Origin: Butyricicoccus sp.
GTDB taxonomy: Bacteria; Bacillota; Clostridia; Oscillospirales; Butyricicoccaceae
Assembly: GCA_020025755.1 (NCBI GenBank)
Contig: JAHHRO010000038.1
Location: 1-18,865, forward strand
DNA: 18,865 nt
Direction: 5' to 3'
Shown: one piece after another, positions 13,050 to 18,865 of the stretch
How the letters are laid out: every line of letters begins with the position of its first letter
How positions within the stretch are numbered: position 1 is the first letter of the stretch
Made by a program: the position numbers and the translations under genes
Notes under the pieces: model-generated
What the model was told of the DNA's origin: nothing
The model's input: only the letters and a program-made list of their open reading frames with translations
Databases searched by the model: none

Positions 13050-14051
13050 TTATCCCAAAAAGAACTGTACCCAGCCATTTCCATAGCGTGCAATTCCAAC
13101 CTTGCTGAACTGTCCATTCAGGATATTCGCACGGTGTCCGGAAGAATTCATCCAAGAATTCATGACGATTTCCGGCGTAGTCTGTCCCATTGCAATATTT
13201 TCACCAAGCGCACCATATCCACCGTTCCAGCCAATATCTTCGAGCACGGTGAAGCATTTGCTTCCATCCGGACGGTCATGGGAAAACAACTCTGCCAGTT
13301 CCTTTGCGCGAATTTCTGCTGCCTGACACAGCTTGTCGTCCAGTACCAGTGCAGCAGTTCCCTCCTCCGCACGCGCTTCGTTCATCAAGGCGAGCACTGC
13401 TTCTGCATCGGAAACCGCCGGTGTATCCTCTTTCTCTGGCTTCGCGCTCTCCTCAGTCTGATTTTGAGTAGGCTTGTCCTCGGCGGGCTTATTCTCTACT
13501 ACCTGATCCTTGATCGGCTTGTTCTCAGTCGGCTTATCTTCGACTGCCTGATCTTCAGTTGGGTTGTCTGTGCTTGACTTCTCTGCTTTCAGCAGGACAG
13601 TGCGTGTTGCCGCATCAAAATCTACGCCGAAATCCAACGCCTCTCCCAAATCACGCAGCTTAAAATAATTATATCCGCCGATCTCATAGCTGATGAGCGT
13701 CACAGGCTGGTCATTGATCTTGAGCGTATTTTCCTTATACTTTGCATCTCTGCTGGCAATATCAGACAGCTTCATCTCTCCGCCGATCGGCTCATAATCT
13801 TTGCCTGTGTTCAGAAAAATAGTCTTGCCGTCAAAATCTACTGCAAAATTGCTTGCCGTTCCGCGCAGTGCATACGCAAGATCGCGCAGCTTAAAATAGT
13901 TGCTGCCCTCGATCTCATAGCCGGACAGACCGATCGCAGTTCCATTGAGTGTGACCTGCATGCTGCTTGGCTTTGCATCGACTGCCAGTGCTGCGGAAAC
14001 GGACGCCACAGAAAGTGTCAGCATACAAGCCGCGGTTTTTTTCCAGTTCAT
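13050..14051 (-). CDS. Secreted CAP/SCP-domain protein with stalk repeats
   Basis: The 333-residue protein has a signal peptide (MNWKKTAACMLTLSVASVSA, cleavage near residue 24-26). Two related stalk-domain segments share the motif YFKLRDL (residues 52-58 and 129-135). A Pro/Lys/Glu-rich linker of imperfect 'ENKP/EDKP' repeats (about 160-210) is followed by a CAP/SCP domain (218-333). CAP landmarks are LMNEARAEEG, FSHDRPDG with His258, GENIAMG with Glu284, SGHRANIL with His306, and the terminal GWVQFFLG. Bacterial CAP proteins of this YkwD type are secreted and often linked to the cell surface or spores; their activity is not settled. GAGGGAG precedes the ATG. It follows thiY by 60 bases on the same strand without a clear terminator, so read-through from the thi operon is possible. 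Confidence 0.93.
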   Translation of the reverse strand: MNWKKTAACMLTLSVASVSAALAVDAKPSSMQVTLNGTAIGLSGYEIEGSNYFKLRDLAYALRGTASNFAVDFDGKTIFLNTGKDYEPIGGEMKLSDIASRDAKYKENTLKINDQPVTLISYEIGGYNYFKLRDLGEALDFGVDFDAATRTVLLKAEKSSTDNPTEDQAVEDKPTENKPIKDQVVENKPAEDKPTQNQTEESAKPEKEDTPAVSDAEAVLALMNEARAEEGTAALVLDDKLCQAAEIRAKELAELFSHDRPDGSKCFTVLEDIGWNGGYGALGENIAMGQTTPEIVMNSWMNSSGHRANILNGQFSKVGIARYGNGWVQFFLG

Positions 14052-14090
14052 TGTGCTCCCTCTTTCTTCTTTATATTTTTCTATCCGAAG

Positions 14091-14102
14091 GGCAGATCTG
14101 CC
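14091..14102. promoter_or_regulatory. 12-bp palindrome between thiY and the CAP gene
   Basis: GGCAGATCTGCC is a perfect dyad just after the thiY stop. It is too short and lacks a T run, so it is a doubtful terminator. An operator for the CAP gene is the alternative; neither is proven. Confidence 0.3.
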
Positions 14103-14111
14103 GGCGATGGC

Positions 14112-15137
14112 TTATGGTTCTGTTATGCCAAGATCTACCATCACATCAGAAACAGCAGGCTTATTTTCGATGAGACCATTTTCAGCCATCCAGTCGATAT
14201 CAGTCTGCCACACTGTTTCTGTCTGGCTCAAAAACGGTGCGGACTCCGTTTCCATTGCAGGCAGCAGCACATCCATAGACTGCTTTTCAACCGTCTCCGA
14301 AAGTGGGAAATTGTCTGCATTCTGCTTGCTGAGCAGCAGCTTCAAGGAGCCGTCCGGATCATTCTTCATATCGGCAAATCCCTTTTTGCTTGCGCGCAAA
14401 AATCCCCTCAGTATATCTGCATCCTGTGCAATGGTTTTATCATTTGCAAGGAAAACCATTTCGTAATCTTGTGGTACACCATAATCGTACATGGGAAAAT
14501 AGTTGATGTCAAATCCTTCTTCTATCAGCTGTGGGATCTCGTGGTTAACCATGCAGCCAATCGTTGCATCTACATTGCCCGTTGTCATCGCGCTCATAAG
14601 GTCAAATCCGACATTGGTGAGTTTGATATCTGAACTGTCCGCCCCTACATTCTTCATGATCGTGCGAATGAGTGCTTCACCCAGTTCCGAACCGCCATAG
14701 CCGATATTCTTTCCCACCATATCGGCAGGACTTTTGATATTCTTATCCGCCAGAGAAGTCACAACGCTGAGTGGAGACTGTACGATCGCACCAATCCCCT
14801 TGACTGGAATATTCTGATCTGCACGCGCTTTGATGATATACTGCGGATAGTAGATACCGACATCCGCCTGCCCTGCGGCAACCAAAGAGAGGGCGTCGTT
14901 TTCATTTGCAGGGAACTGCACCGCAACATTGAGCCCTTCCTCTGCATAATACCCCTTTTCGATTGCATTGTAAATAAACGAATGGATCGCATTCGGATAC
15001 CAGTCGAGCACAACAGTAACATCACGCAGATCCTTGTTTCCATCTTCGGCTGTCTTGCCGTCCGTGCTGCCGCATGCGGTCAGTGTCAGCATCATACCCG
15101 TGAGGGTAAGTGCCAAAAATCGTTTCAGTTTCATCAT
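14112..15137 (-). CDS. thiY: Pyrimidine-precursor ABC transporter, substrate-binding lipoprotein
   Basis: This NMT1/THI5-like periplasmic-type binding protein has 341 residues and a lipoprotein signal, LTAC with Cys22 as the lipidation site. The family motif VLDWYPNAIHSFIYNAIEKG (about residues 42-61) opens the domain, and YGGSELGEALIRT and CMVNHEIPQL are also typical. In the Bacillus ThiXYZ system it captures formylaminopyrimidine, a thiamin breakdown product. Two ATG codons are adjacent (15137 and 15134); spacing to AAGGAG favours the second slightly. It is the last gene of the TPP-riboswitch operon, 21 bases after thiX. The substrate is inferred from tenA, thiE and the riboswitch. Confidence 0.9.
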   Translation of the reverse strand: MMKLKRFLALTLTGMMLTLTACGSTDGKTAEDGNKDLRDVTVVLDWYPNAIHSFIYNAIEKGYYAEEGLNVAVQFPANENDALSLVAAGQADVGIYYPQYIIKARADQNIPVKGIGAIVQSPLSVVTSLADKNIKSPADMVGKNIGYGGSELGEALIRTIMKNVGADSSDIKLTNVGFDLMSAMTTGNVDATIGCMVNHEIPQLIEEGFDINYFPMYDYGVPQDYEMVFLANDKTIAQDADILRGFLRASKKGFADMKNDPDGSLKLLLSKQNADNFPLSETVEKQSMDVLLPAMETESAPFLSQTETVWQTDIDWMAENGLIENKPAVSDVMVDLGITEP

Positions 15138-15158
15138 TTTTCTCCTTTTCTTTTGCCG

Positions 15159-15914
15159 TCACAGGTCTCCGCGCCAGCGAATGACCTTTTTTTCAATCAT
15201 AGAAGTCAAGCCTACGATCAGCATAGCAATGACAGACAGCAGGACGATCGGTGCAAATACGCCTGCACCATCCAGCTGGGTCAACATCCGTCGGCTGAAA
15301 TATCCGAGTCCGCTCTGTGCGCCCAGCCATTCTCCGATCGCCGCACCGATGATGGACATGGGGATCGCCATTTTCAGTGCGGAAAAAAAGTAAGGCAGGG
15401 TTGCAGGCAGCTTGAGTTTTAAGAAAATATCCCGTTTGCTTGCGCCGAATGTGGTCAAAAGATCCACCATCTCCACCTTGACCGACTGCAAGCCATCATA
15501 AACCGTGATCGCAATCGGGAAAAAGGTGATGAGCACCGTAACCAGTACTTTGCTCCAAATACTGTACCCAAACCACAGGACAAACAGCGGTGCAAGCGCA
15601 GTCGTGGGAATGGTCTGCGATGCAATGACAATCGGATACAGGGCACGCTGTACTCTCGGCATTGCATCCATCAGCACAGCCAAAGCCAAGCCAAACACAA
15701 CAGAGATCGCAAGTCCAATCCCTGTGACTGCCATAGTCGCAGGCAGGTGCGCGGTAAACAGCGGCACGCGCAGCTCCCAAAGACGCTGCAAAATCTGGAT
15801 CGGGGATGGGAGAATATAGGCTGCTTGCATCTGCATCGCGCCAACCTGCCAGCCAAAAAGCAACACAAACAGTAAAATGAGAGCTGGTAAGCTGTTTTTG
15901 CAGCTGTGCTTCAT
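15159..15914 (-). CDS. thiX: Pyrimidine-precursor ABC transporter, permease
   Basis: The 251-residue inner-membrane protein is of the BPD_transp_1 (SsuC/TauC) type: an N-terminal helix LPALILLFVLLFGW, several further helices, and the EAA-like loop LLTTFGASKRDIFLKLKLP that contacts the ATPase. The chosen start, MKHSCKNS at 15914, overlaps the thiZ stop by four bases (ATGA) and has AAAGGAGGG upstream; the frame extends further but without support. With ThiZ and ThiY it forms the importer. Length and motif content are normal. Confidence 0.92.
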   Translation of the reverse strand: MKHSCKNSLPALILLFVLLFGWQVGAMQMQAAYILPSPIQILQRLWELRVPLFTAHLPATMAVTGIGLAISVVFGLALAVLMDAMPRVQRALYPIVIASQTIPTTALAPLFVLWFGYSIWSKVLVTVLITFFPIAITVYDGLQSVKVEMVDLLTTFGASKRDIFLKLKLPATLPYFFSALKMAIPMSIIGAAIGEWLGAQSGLGYFSRRMLTQLDGAGVFAPIVLLSVIAMLIVGLTSMIEKKVIRWRGDL

Positions 15915-16666
15915 ACCCGTCCCTCCTTTCGCAGCAAATCGATCAGCTGCTCTCGCAGTGCGATCATTTTGGGGTCTGCCAGACACGCACGGGTACGCGG
16001 ATACCCTGCCGGTACTTCGATCGAGGTCAATCTGCGGATGGGTGTCTCCTCCACCACAAGCACACGCCCAGACAGGAACAGGGCTTCCTCCACATCATGG
16101 GTGATAAACAGGATGGTAGGGCGGTCGGTCTCCCACTGTCCCAAAAGCCACTCCTGCATCGAAATACGGGTCAGGAAATCGAGTGCAGAAAATGGTTCAT
16201 CCAGCAGCAAAAGCTGAGAATCGGTCAGCACCGTGCGTGCAAACGCCGCACGCTGACGCATGCCGCCCGAAAGTTCACTCGGTGCTTTGTTCTCACAGCC
16301 TGCAAGCCCGACATGGCTGAGTGCTGTCTGCACCCGCTCGTTCATCTTGTCTTTGGTGAATCCCCCACGGATTTCCAGTGGCAGCCGCAGATTTTCCCCA
16401 ACTGTACGCCACGGAAACAGCAAGTCGCGCTGCGGCATATAGCCGCAATAGCTTTTCTGTCCCAGAATACTGTGTCCATTTACGAGGATCTCGCCCGATT
16501 TCATGGGCAGCAACTGATTGACCAGACGAAAGATGGTTGATTTTCCGCATCCGGAAGCTCCAATGATTGAGACAAACTCTCCTGCTTCAACCTGAAAGGA
16601 CAGTGCATCAATGATATTGAGATCCTCCACATCATACTGAAAGGTCACGTTTCGAAATTCCAGCAT
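15911..16666 (-). CDS. thiZ: Pyrimidine-precursor ABC transporter, ATPase
   Basis: The 251-residue ATPase has every hallmark: Walker A GASGCGKST (residues 36-44), Q-loop YMPQRDLLFPW (Gln79), signature LSGGMRQR (132-139), Walker B LLLLDEP (152-158) and the switch His190 in FITHD. It belongs to the SsuB/TauB/ThiZ group. The start at 16666 (MLEFRNVTF) comes one base after the tenA stop (TGATATG) with only a weak GGAAG, so it is probably translated by coupling. An upstream extension inside tenA is open but not supported. Confidence 0.93.
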   Translation of the reverse strand: MLEFRNVTFQYDVEDLNIIDALSFQVEAGEFVSIIGASGCGKSTIFRLVNQLLPMKSGEILVNGHSILGQKSYCGYMPQRDLLFPWRTVGENLRLPLEIRGGFTKDKMNERVQTALSHVGLAGCENKAPSELSGGMRQRAAFARTVLTDSQLLLLDEPFSALDFLTRISMQEWLLGQWETDRPTILFITHDVEEALFLSGRVLVVEETPIRRLTSIEVPAGYPRTRACLADPKMIALREQLIDLLRKEGRV

Positions 16667-16667
16667 A

Positions 16668-17330
16668 TCACGCTTCCATCTTCCATGCCATATCCCAGAA
16701 GCCTTTCTCATACCGTGCACAGGCATAGAAAATATCCTCGATCTCGTCCAGCTGCTCCTCGGTATAGGAAACGGTCATACGGTCGATCAGGTCACACAGC
16801 ATGATATTTTCCTTTGTGTAGTCCTCTGCTGCATACATCTTGACCCAATCGCCATAAAACGGATCGTCCATCGCCTTGGGATTGCGGCGCAGCATTTCCA
16901 GCGCGATATGCTCATAGCTGAGTGCACATGCAAGGATCGCGGTCAGTGCGTGGATCACGCCCCCATTCTGTGCACAGGCGATCATATAAGATGTGTACGA
17001 CCGACACGCCAGCGCAGGCTTGGTCCGGCGCAATTCCTCCTTGGAAATCTCCAGCGTGCGCATATATCCCTTATGAATGTTCATCTCCCCATCCATGATC
17101 TGTGCAATGTACTTTGCAAAAACATGCATGACCTCAGGATCATTGGTCTTGGTCATGCCGATGGCAAAGACCTTTGCATAATCGAGCAGGTATAAATAAT
17201 CCTGAATGTTGTAAAAACGGAACTTTTCCTTATCCAGATCACCGTTCTGTATCCCAAGAACAAAGGGATGATCATAGTAAGCCTGCCACAGTTCCTTGGT
17301 GCTTTCCAGCAAACGTTCGCTTGTCTTCAT
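16668..17330 (-). CDS. tenA: Aminopyrimidine aminohydrolase (thiaminase II), TenA
   Basis: The 220-residue all-helical enzyme hydrolyses aminopyrimidine thiamin breakdown products to HMP, feeding salvage. Residues known from Bacillus TenA are present at the same numbers: Asp44 and Tyr47 (in FYNIQDYLYL), Tyr112 (RSYTSY), nucleophile Cys135 and Tyr139 (ILACALSYEH). The C-terminal catalytic Glu is Glu208 in ARYEKGFWDMAW. All point to an active enzyme. AGGAGG is 9 bases before the ATG, and 17 bases separate it from thiE. Its place next to thiXYZ supports a formylaminopyrimidine salvage route. A deformylase (YlmB-like) is not seen here. Confidence 0.95.
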   Translation of the reverse strand: MKTSERLLESTKELWQAYYDHPFVLGIQNGDLDKEKFRFYNIQDYLYLLDYAKVFAIGMTKTNDPEVMHVFAKYIAQIMDGEMNIHKGYMRTLEISKEELRRTKPALACRSYTSYMIACAQNGGVIHALTAILACALSYEHIALEMLRRNPKAMDDPFYGDWVKMYAAEDYTKENIMLCDLIDRMTVSYTEEQLDEIEDIFYACARYEKGFWDMAWKMEA

Positions 17331-17347
17331 GGTGTCGTTCCTCCTGT

Positions 17348-17980
17348 TTATTTCACTTGTTCTACTTTTTTGCGCATTTCCCGCGCTGCCTGCTCAGGGT
17401 CTGCCTGTGCAAAGATCGCAGATACTACGGCTGCCCCCTCCATGCCGCAGCCGGACAGCTGCAAAATATTTTGTGCATCGATGCCGCCGATCGCAACGAC
17501 CGGAACCTCTACCGATGCGATGATCTCGCGCAGTTTTTCTGGCGAAAGATGACGCGCATCATGTTTGGTTGTTGTGCCAAATACCGCACCGACTCCCAGA
17601 TAATCCGCCCCCTTTTGCGCCGCACGCTGTGCAGATTCCACCGTGTTGGCAGACATACCCAGAATCATCCCCTCTGTCAGCTTGCGTACATCCCCTTCCG
17701 GTACATCACTCTGCCCCAAATGCACGCCATCAGCACCCAGCTTTCGTGCAAGCTCGATGGAATCGTTCACGATAAACGGGACGCCGTATTTCCGGCAGAC
17801 TGCCTGTACTGCATGTGCAGTCTCCAGCAGTTCTTCCTCGCTCTGCCCTTTTTCGCGCAGCTGTACCATGGTCACGCCGCCGCGGATCGCCTGCTCCACG
17901 ACCTCTGACAGCGAGCGACCGTTGAGCCATGTTTGATCGGTTACCGCATACAGGGTCAGCATCTCTTTTTGAAATTTCAT
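17348..17980 (-). CDS. thiE: Thiamin-phosphate synthase
   Basis: This TIM-barrel enzyme joins HMP-PP and hydroxyethylthiazole phosphate to thiamin phosphate. The 210 residues (typical length) include LYAVTDQTW, VQLREK, GADGVHLGQSDVP, GVGAVFGTTTKHDA and VPVVAIGGI, covering the pyrophosphate- and thiazole-binding loops. The start at 17980 (MKFQKEM) has AAAGGAG 8 bases upstream; a longer frame overlapping thiW is unsupported. It is 14 bases downstream of thiW. Confidence 0.96.
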   Translation of the reverse strand: MKFQKEMLTLYAVTDQTWLNGRSLSEVVEQAIRGGVTMVQLREKGQSEEELLETAHAVQAVCRKYGVPFIVNDSIELARKLGADGVHLGQSDVPEGDVRKLTEGMILGMSANTVESAQRAAQKGADYLGVGAVFGTTTKHDARHLSPEKLREIIASVEVPVVAIGGIDAQNILQLSGCGMEGAAVVSAIFAQADPEQAAREMRKKVEQVK

Positions 17981-17994
17981 ATTATGGTCTCCTT

Positions 17995-18507
17995 TTACTT
18001 GAGTCCTGTGCGCAGCTCCTCCAAAACAGAGGTGCGTGCCAGCGCACAGACAACCAGCACTGCTATCGTTGCGCCTGCAATGGTATTGATGAGGAACGCC
18101 GGTACAAAGGCAAACAACGCTGCCGGCTTTCCCATCAGAAAAATGGCAACCGGATAGGATAGCATCGCGCCCAAGATACCCGTGCCTACCACTTCGCCTG
18201 CAAACGCACCTGCCAGATGCCGTGTCTTGCTGTATAACAGTCCGGCAAGCAACGCACCCACCATTGAACCCGGAAAGGCAAGCAGGCTGCCTGTCCCAAT
18301 CAGATTTCGGATGAGGGACGCAGTAAAAGCCGAACCAACTGCATATCCAGGGCCCAGCAGAACTGCTGCAATCACATTGACCATGTGCTGCACAGGCGAA
18401 CACTTTGCCGCGCCCAGAGGGATGGAAAACATACCGCCCACAACTGCCACAGCAGTCAAAAGTCCTGCAAGTGCCAGTTTTCTTGTCCGACTGCTTGTAT
18501 CACTCAT
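17995..18507 (-). CDS. thiW: ThiW, predicted thiazole transporter (ECF S-component)
   Basis: The 170-residue membrane protein has five to six helices. KLALAGLLTAVAVVGGMFSI, CSPVQHMVNVIAAVLLGPGY and FPGSMVGALLAGLLY (residues 79-93) match ThiW. ThiW is predicted from comparative genomics to import the thiazole moiety with a shared ECF energising module, which is not in the window. GAGGAGG lies 7 bases upstream of the ATG. The ATG overlaps the stop of a 31-codon leader ORF (ATGA). It is the first conserved gene after the TPP riboswitch. Confidence 0.9.
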   Translation of the reverse strand: MSDTSSRTRKLALAGLLTAVAVVGGMFSIPLGAAKCSPVQHMVNVIAAVLLGPGYAVGSAFTASLIRNLIGTGSLLAFPGSMVGALLAGLLYSKTRHLAGAFAGEVVGTGILGAMLSYPVAIFLMGKPAALFAFVPAFLINTIAGATIAVLVVCALARTSVLEELRTGLK

Positions 18508-18599
18508 ACCAATGCCTCCTCACACAAGCCGCGGAAATGATTTCTGCGGCTCGATGCGACCGCATCCCTTGCGGATGTGATCTTCCATACATGTTTCAT
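18504..18599 (-). CDS. 31-residue leader ORF in the thi operon, coupled to thiW
   Basis: ATG at 18599 has a strong AAGGAG 8 bases upstream and opens 31 codons (starts MKHVWKITSARD, ends RGLCEEALV). The TGA overlaps the thiW ATG by four bases. It is basic, with one Trp and one Cys, and no signal peptide. It lies after the riboswitch terminator, so it is translated only when the operon is on. Part of the RNA, CCGCA/TGCGG near 18560-18575, can form a small hairpin. I know no family for it; it may serve to couple or tune thiW translation. Confidence 0.45.
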   Translation of the reverse strand: MKHVWKITSARDAVASSRRNHFRGLCEEALV

Positions 18600-18625
18600 C
18601 TTTATTGCTCCTTCCAAAATTCACG

Positions 18626-18656
18626 AAAAAAGAGGATACCCCCATAGGTATCCTCT
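18626..18656 (-). terminator. Riboswitch-controlled terminator of the thi operon
   Basis: Perfect 10-bp arms (18631-18640 and 18647-18656) with a 6-base loop are followed on the minus strand by six T. It lies between the TPP aptamer and the first start codon, the arrangement of a transcription-terminating riboswitch. Confidence 0.92.
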
Positions 18657-18712
18657 TGGTATTCCGTTCTGTTCCATACGGCTTTCCACATAGAAAGCGC
18701 GTCAAACCGCGG

Positions 18713-18800
18713 CTGCTTCCCTACGTTGGCATTATCCAAATCAGGTAAGGTCGGGAGCGCACAGCCCCCCTCTCAGCTTTTCTAAAAGCTCCCCTGCGTT
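18713..18800 (-). promoter_or_regulatory. TPP riboswitch (THI element)
   Basis: On the minus strand the conserved pieces appear in order: CAGGGGAGC, a P3-like AGCTTTT-AGA-AAAGCT hairpin, CTGAGA, and then ACCTGATTTGGATAATGCC followed by AACGTAGGGAAGC. These are the thiamin-pyrophosphate aptamer core. Binding of TPP should favour the terminator at 18626-18656 and shut off the operon; between them a GCTTTC/GAAAGC hairpin (18681-18698) is part of the expression platform. All downstream genes are thiamin salvage genes, agreeing with this. Confidence 0.95.
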
Positions 18801-18804
18801 CTTT

Positions 18805-18833
18805 ATTTTAGCACGAGGGCCGAAATCTGTCAA
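18805..18833 (-). promoter_or_regulatory. Predicted thi operon promoter
   Basis: TTGACA (18833-18828), 17 bases, TAAAAT (18810-18805) on the minus strand. The expected start, near 18798, falls right at the 5' side of the TPP aptamer. Confidence 0.8.
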
Positions 18834-18865
18834 TGACAAACTTGTTTTCCGCACAGAAAGCAAGT

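Noticed and set aside
14091..14102. Terminator of the thi operon
   Set aside because: The dyad is only 12 bp including its centre and is not followed by a T run on the minus strand.
18520..18705. 61-codon frame across the thi terminator
   Set aside because: It reads through the riboswitch expression platform and terminator hairpin and lacks a ribosome binding site; the 31-codon frame is better supported.

Overview
The window reads as an ordinary chromosomal segment of an anaerobic Clostridia-class Firmicute, probably a gut Oscillospiraceae/Butyricicoccus-like organism (inference). The basis is a six-gene Clostridium-type Rnf operon (order C-D-G-E-A-B), Mini-RNase III, strong AGGAGG ribosome binding sites, consensus TTGACA/TATAAT promoters, many intrinsic terminators, and secreted proteins with 'YNYFKLRDL'-type stalk domains. 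There are no phage genes, transposases, CRISPR arrays, tRNAs or rRNAs.

Layout. 1-1600: yebC (minus), a 35-residue Cys-containing small ORF (plus), and mrnC (minus, TTG start). 1625-7095: the rnf operon on the minus strand, with its terminator, a good promoter and a ~150-nt leader that can fold into three hairpins, the last terminator-like. 7284-9200: a small four-helix membrane protein behind a perfect consensus promoter overlain by a 15-bp palindrome, then a PAS/HATPase sensor-kinase-like protein without a recognisable phosphoacceptor His box. That gene diverges from gap (GAPDH, plus). 10430-11716: a duplicated promoter/leader (about 165 bp, twice), each copy ahead of a small membrane protein of the same apparent family (DUF6442-like). 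The second is translationally coupled to a 69-residue XRE-type repressor. Both promoters carry an identical AAGTATACTT palindrome in the -35/-10 spacer. 11715-14051: two secreted proteins with copper-amine-oxidase-N-like (stalk) domains, one ending in a CAP/SCP domain. 14112-18833: a thiamin salvage operon (minus) under a TPP riboswitch with a downstream terminator: a 31-codon leader ORF, thiW, thiE, tenA, thiZ, thiX, thiY.

How the genes work together. Rnf exchanges electrons between ferredoxin and NAD+ while pumping ions, and GAPDH is a main NADH source. A partial Rex-like site lies upstream of gap, so redox control is worth testing. The thi operon imports a pyrimidine precursor (ThiXYZ), trims it (TenA), imports thiazole (ThiW) and joins the two moieties (ThiE). 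The kinases ThiD and ThiM, the ECF energising module and the flavin transferase ApbE needed by RnfG/RnfD are not in this window and must be elsewhere if the pathways work.

Less-explained parts are the duplicated DUF6442-like/XRE locus, the rnf leader RNA, the coupled 31-codon ORF in the thi leader and the 35-residue ORF near 1000. All family assignments come from reading the sequence and from memory; no searches were run.
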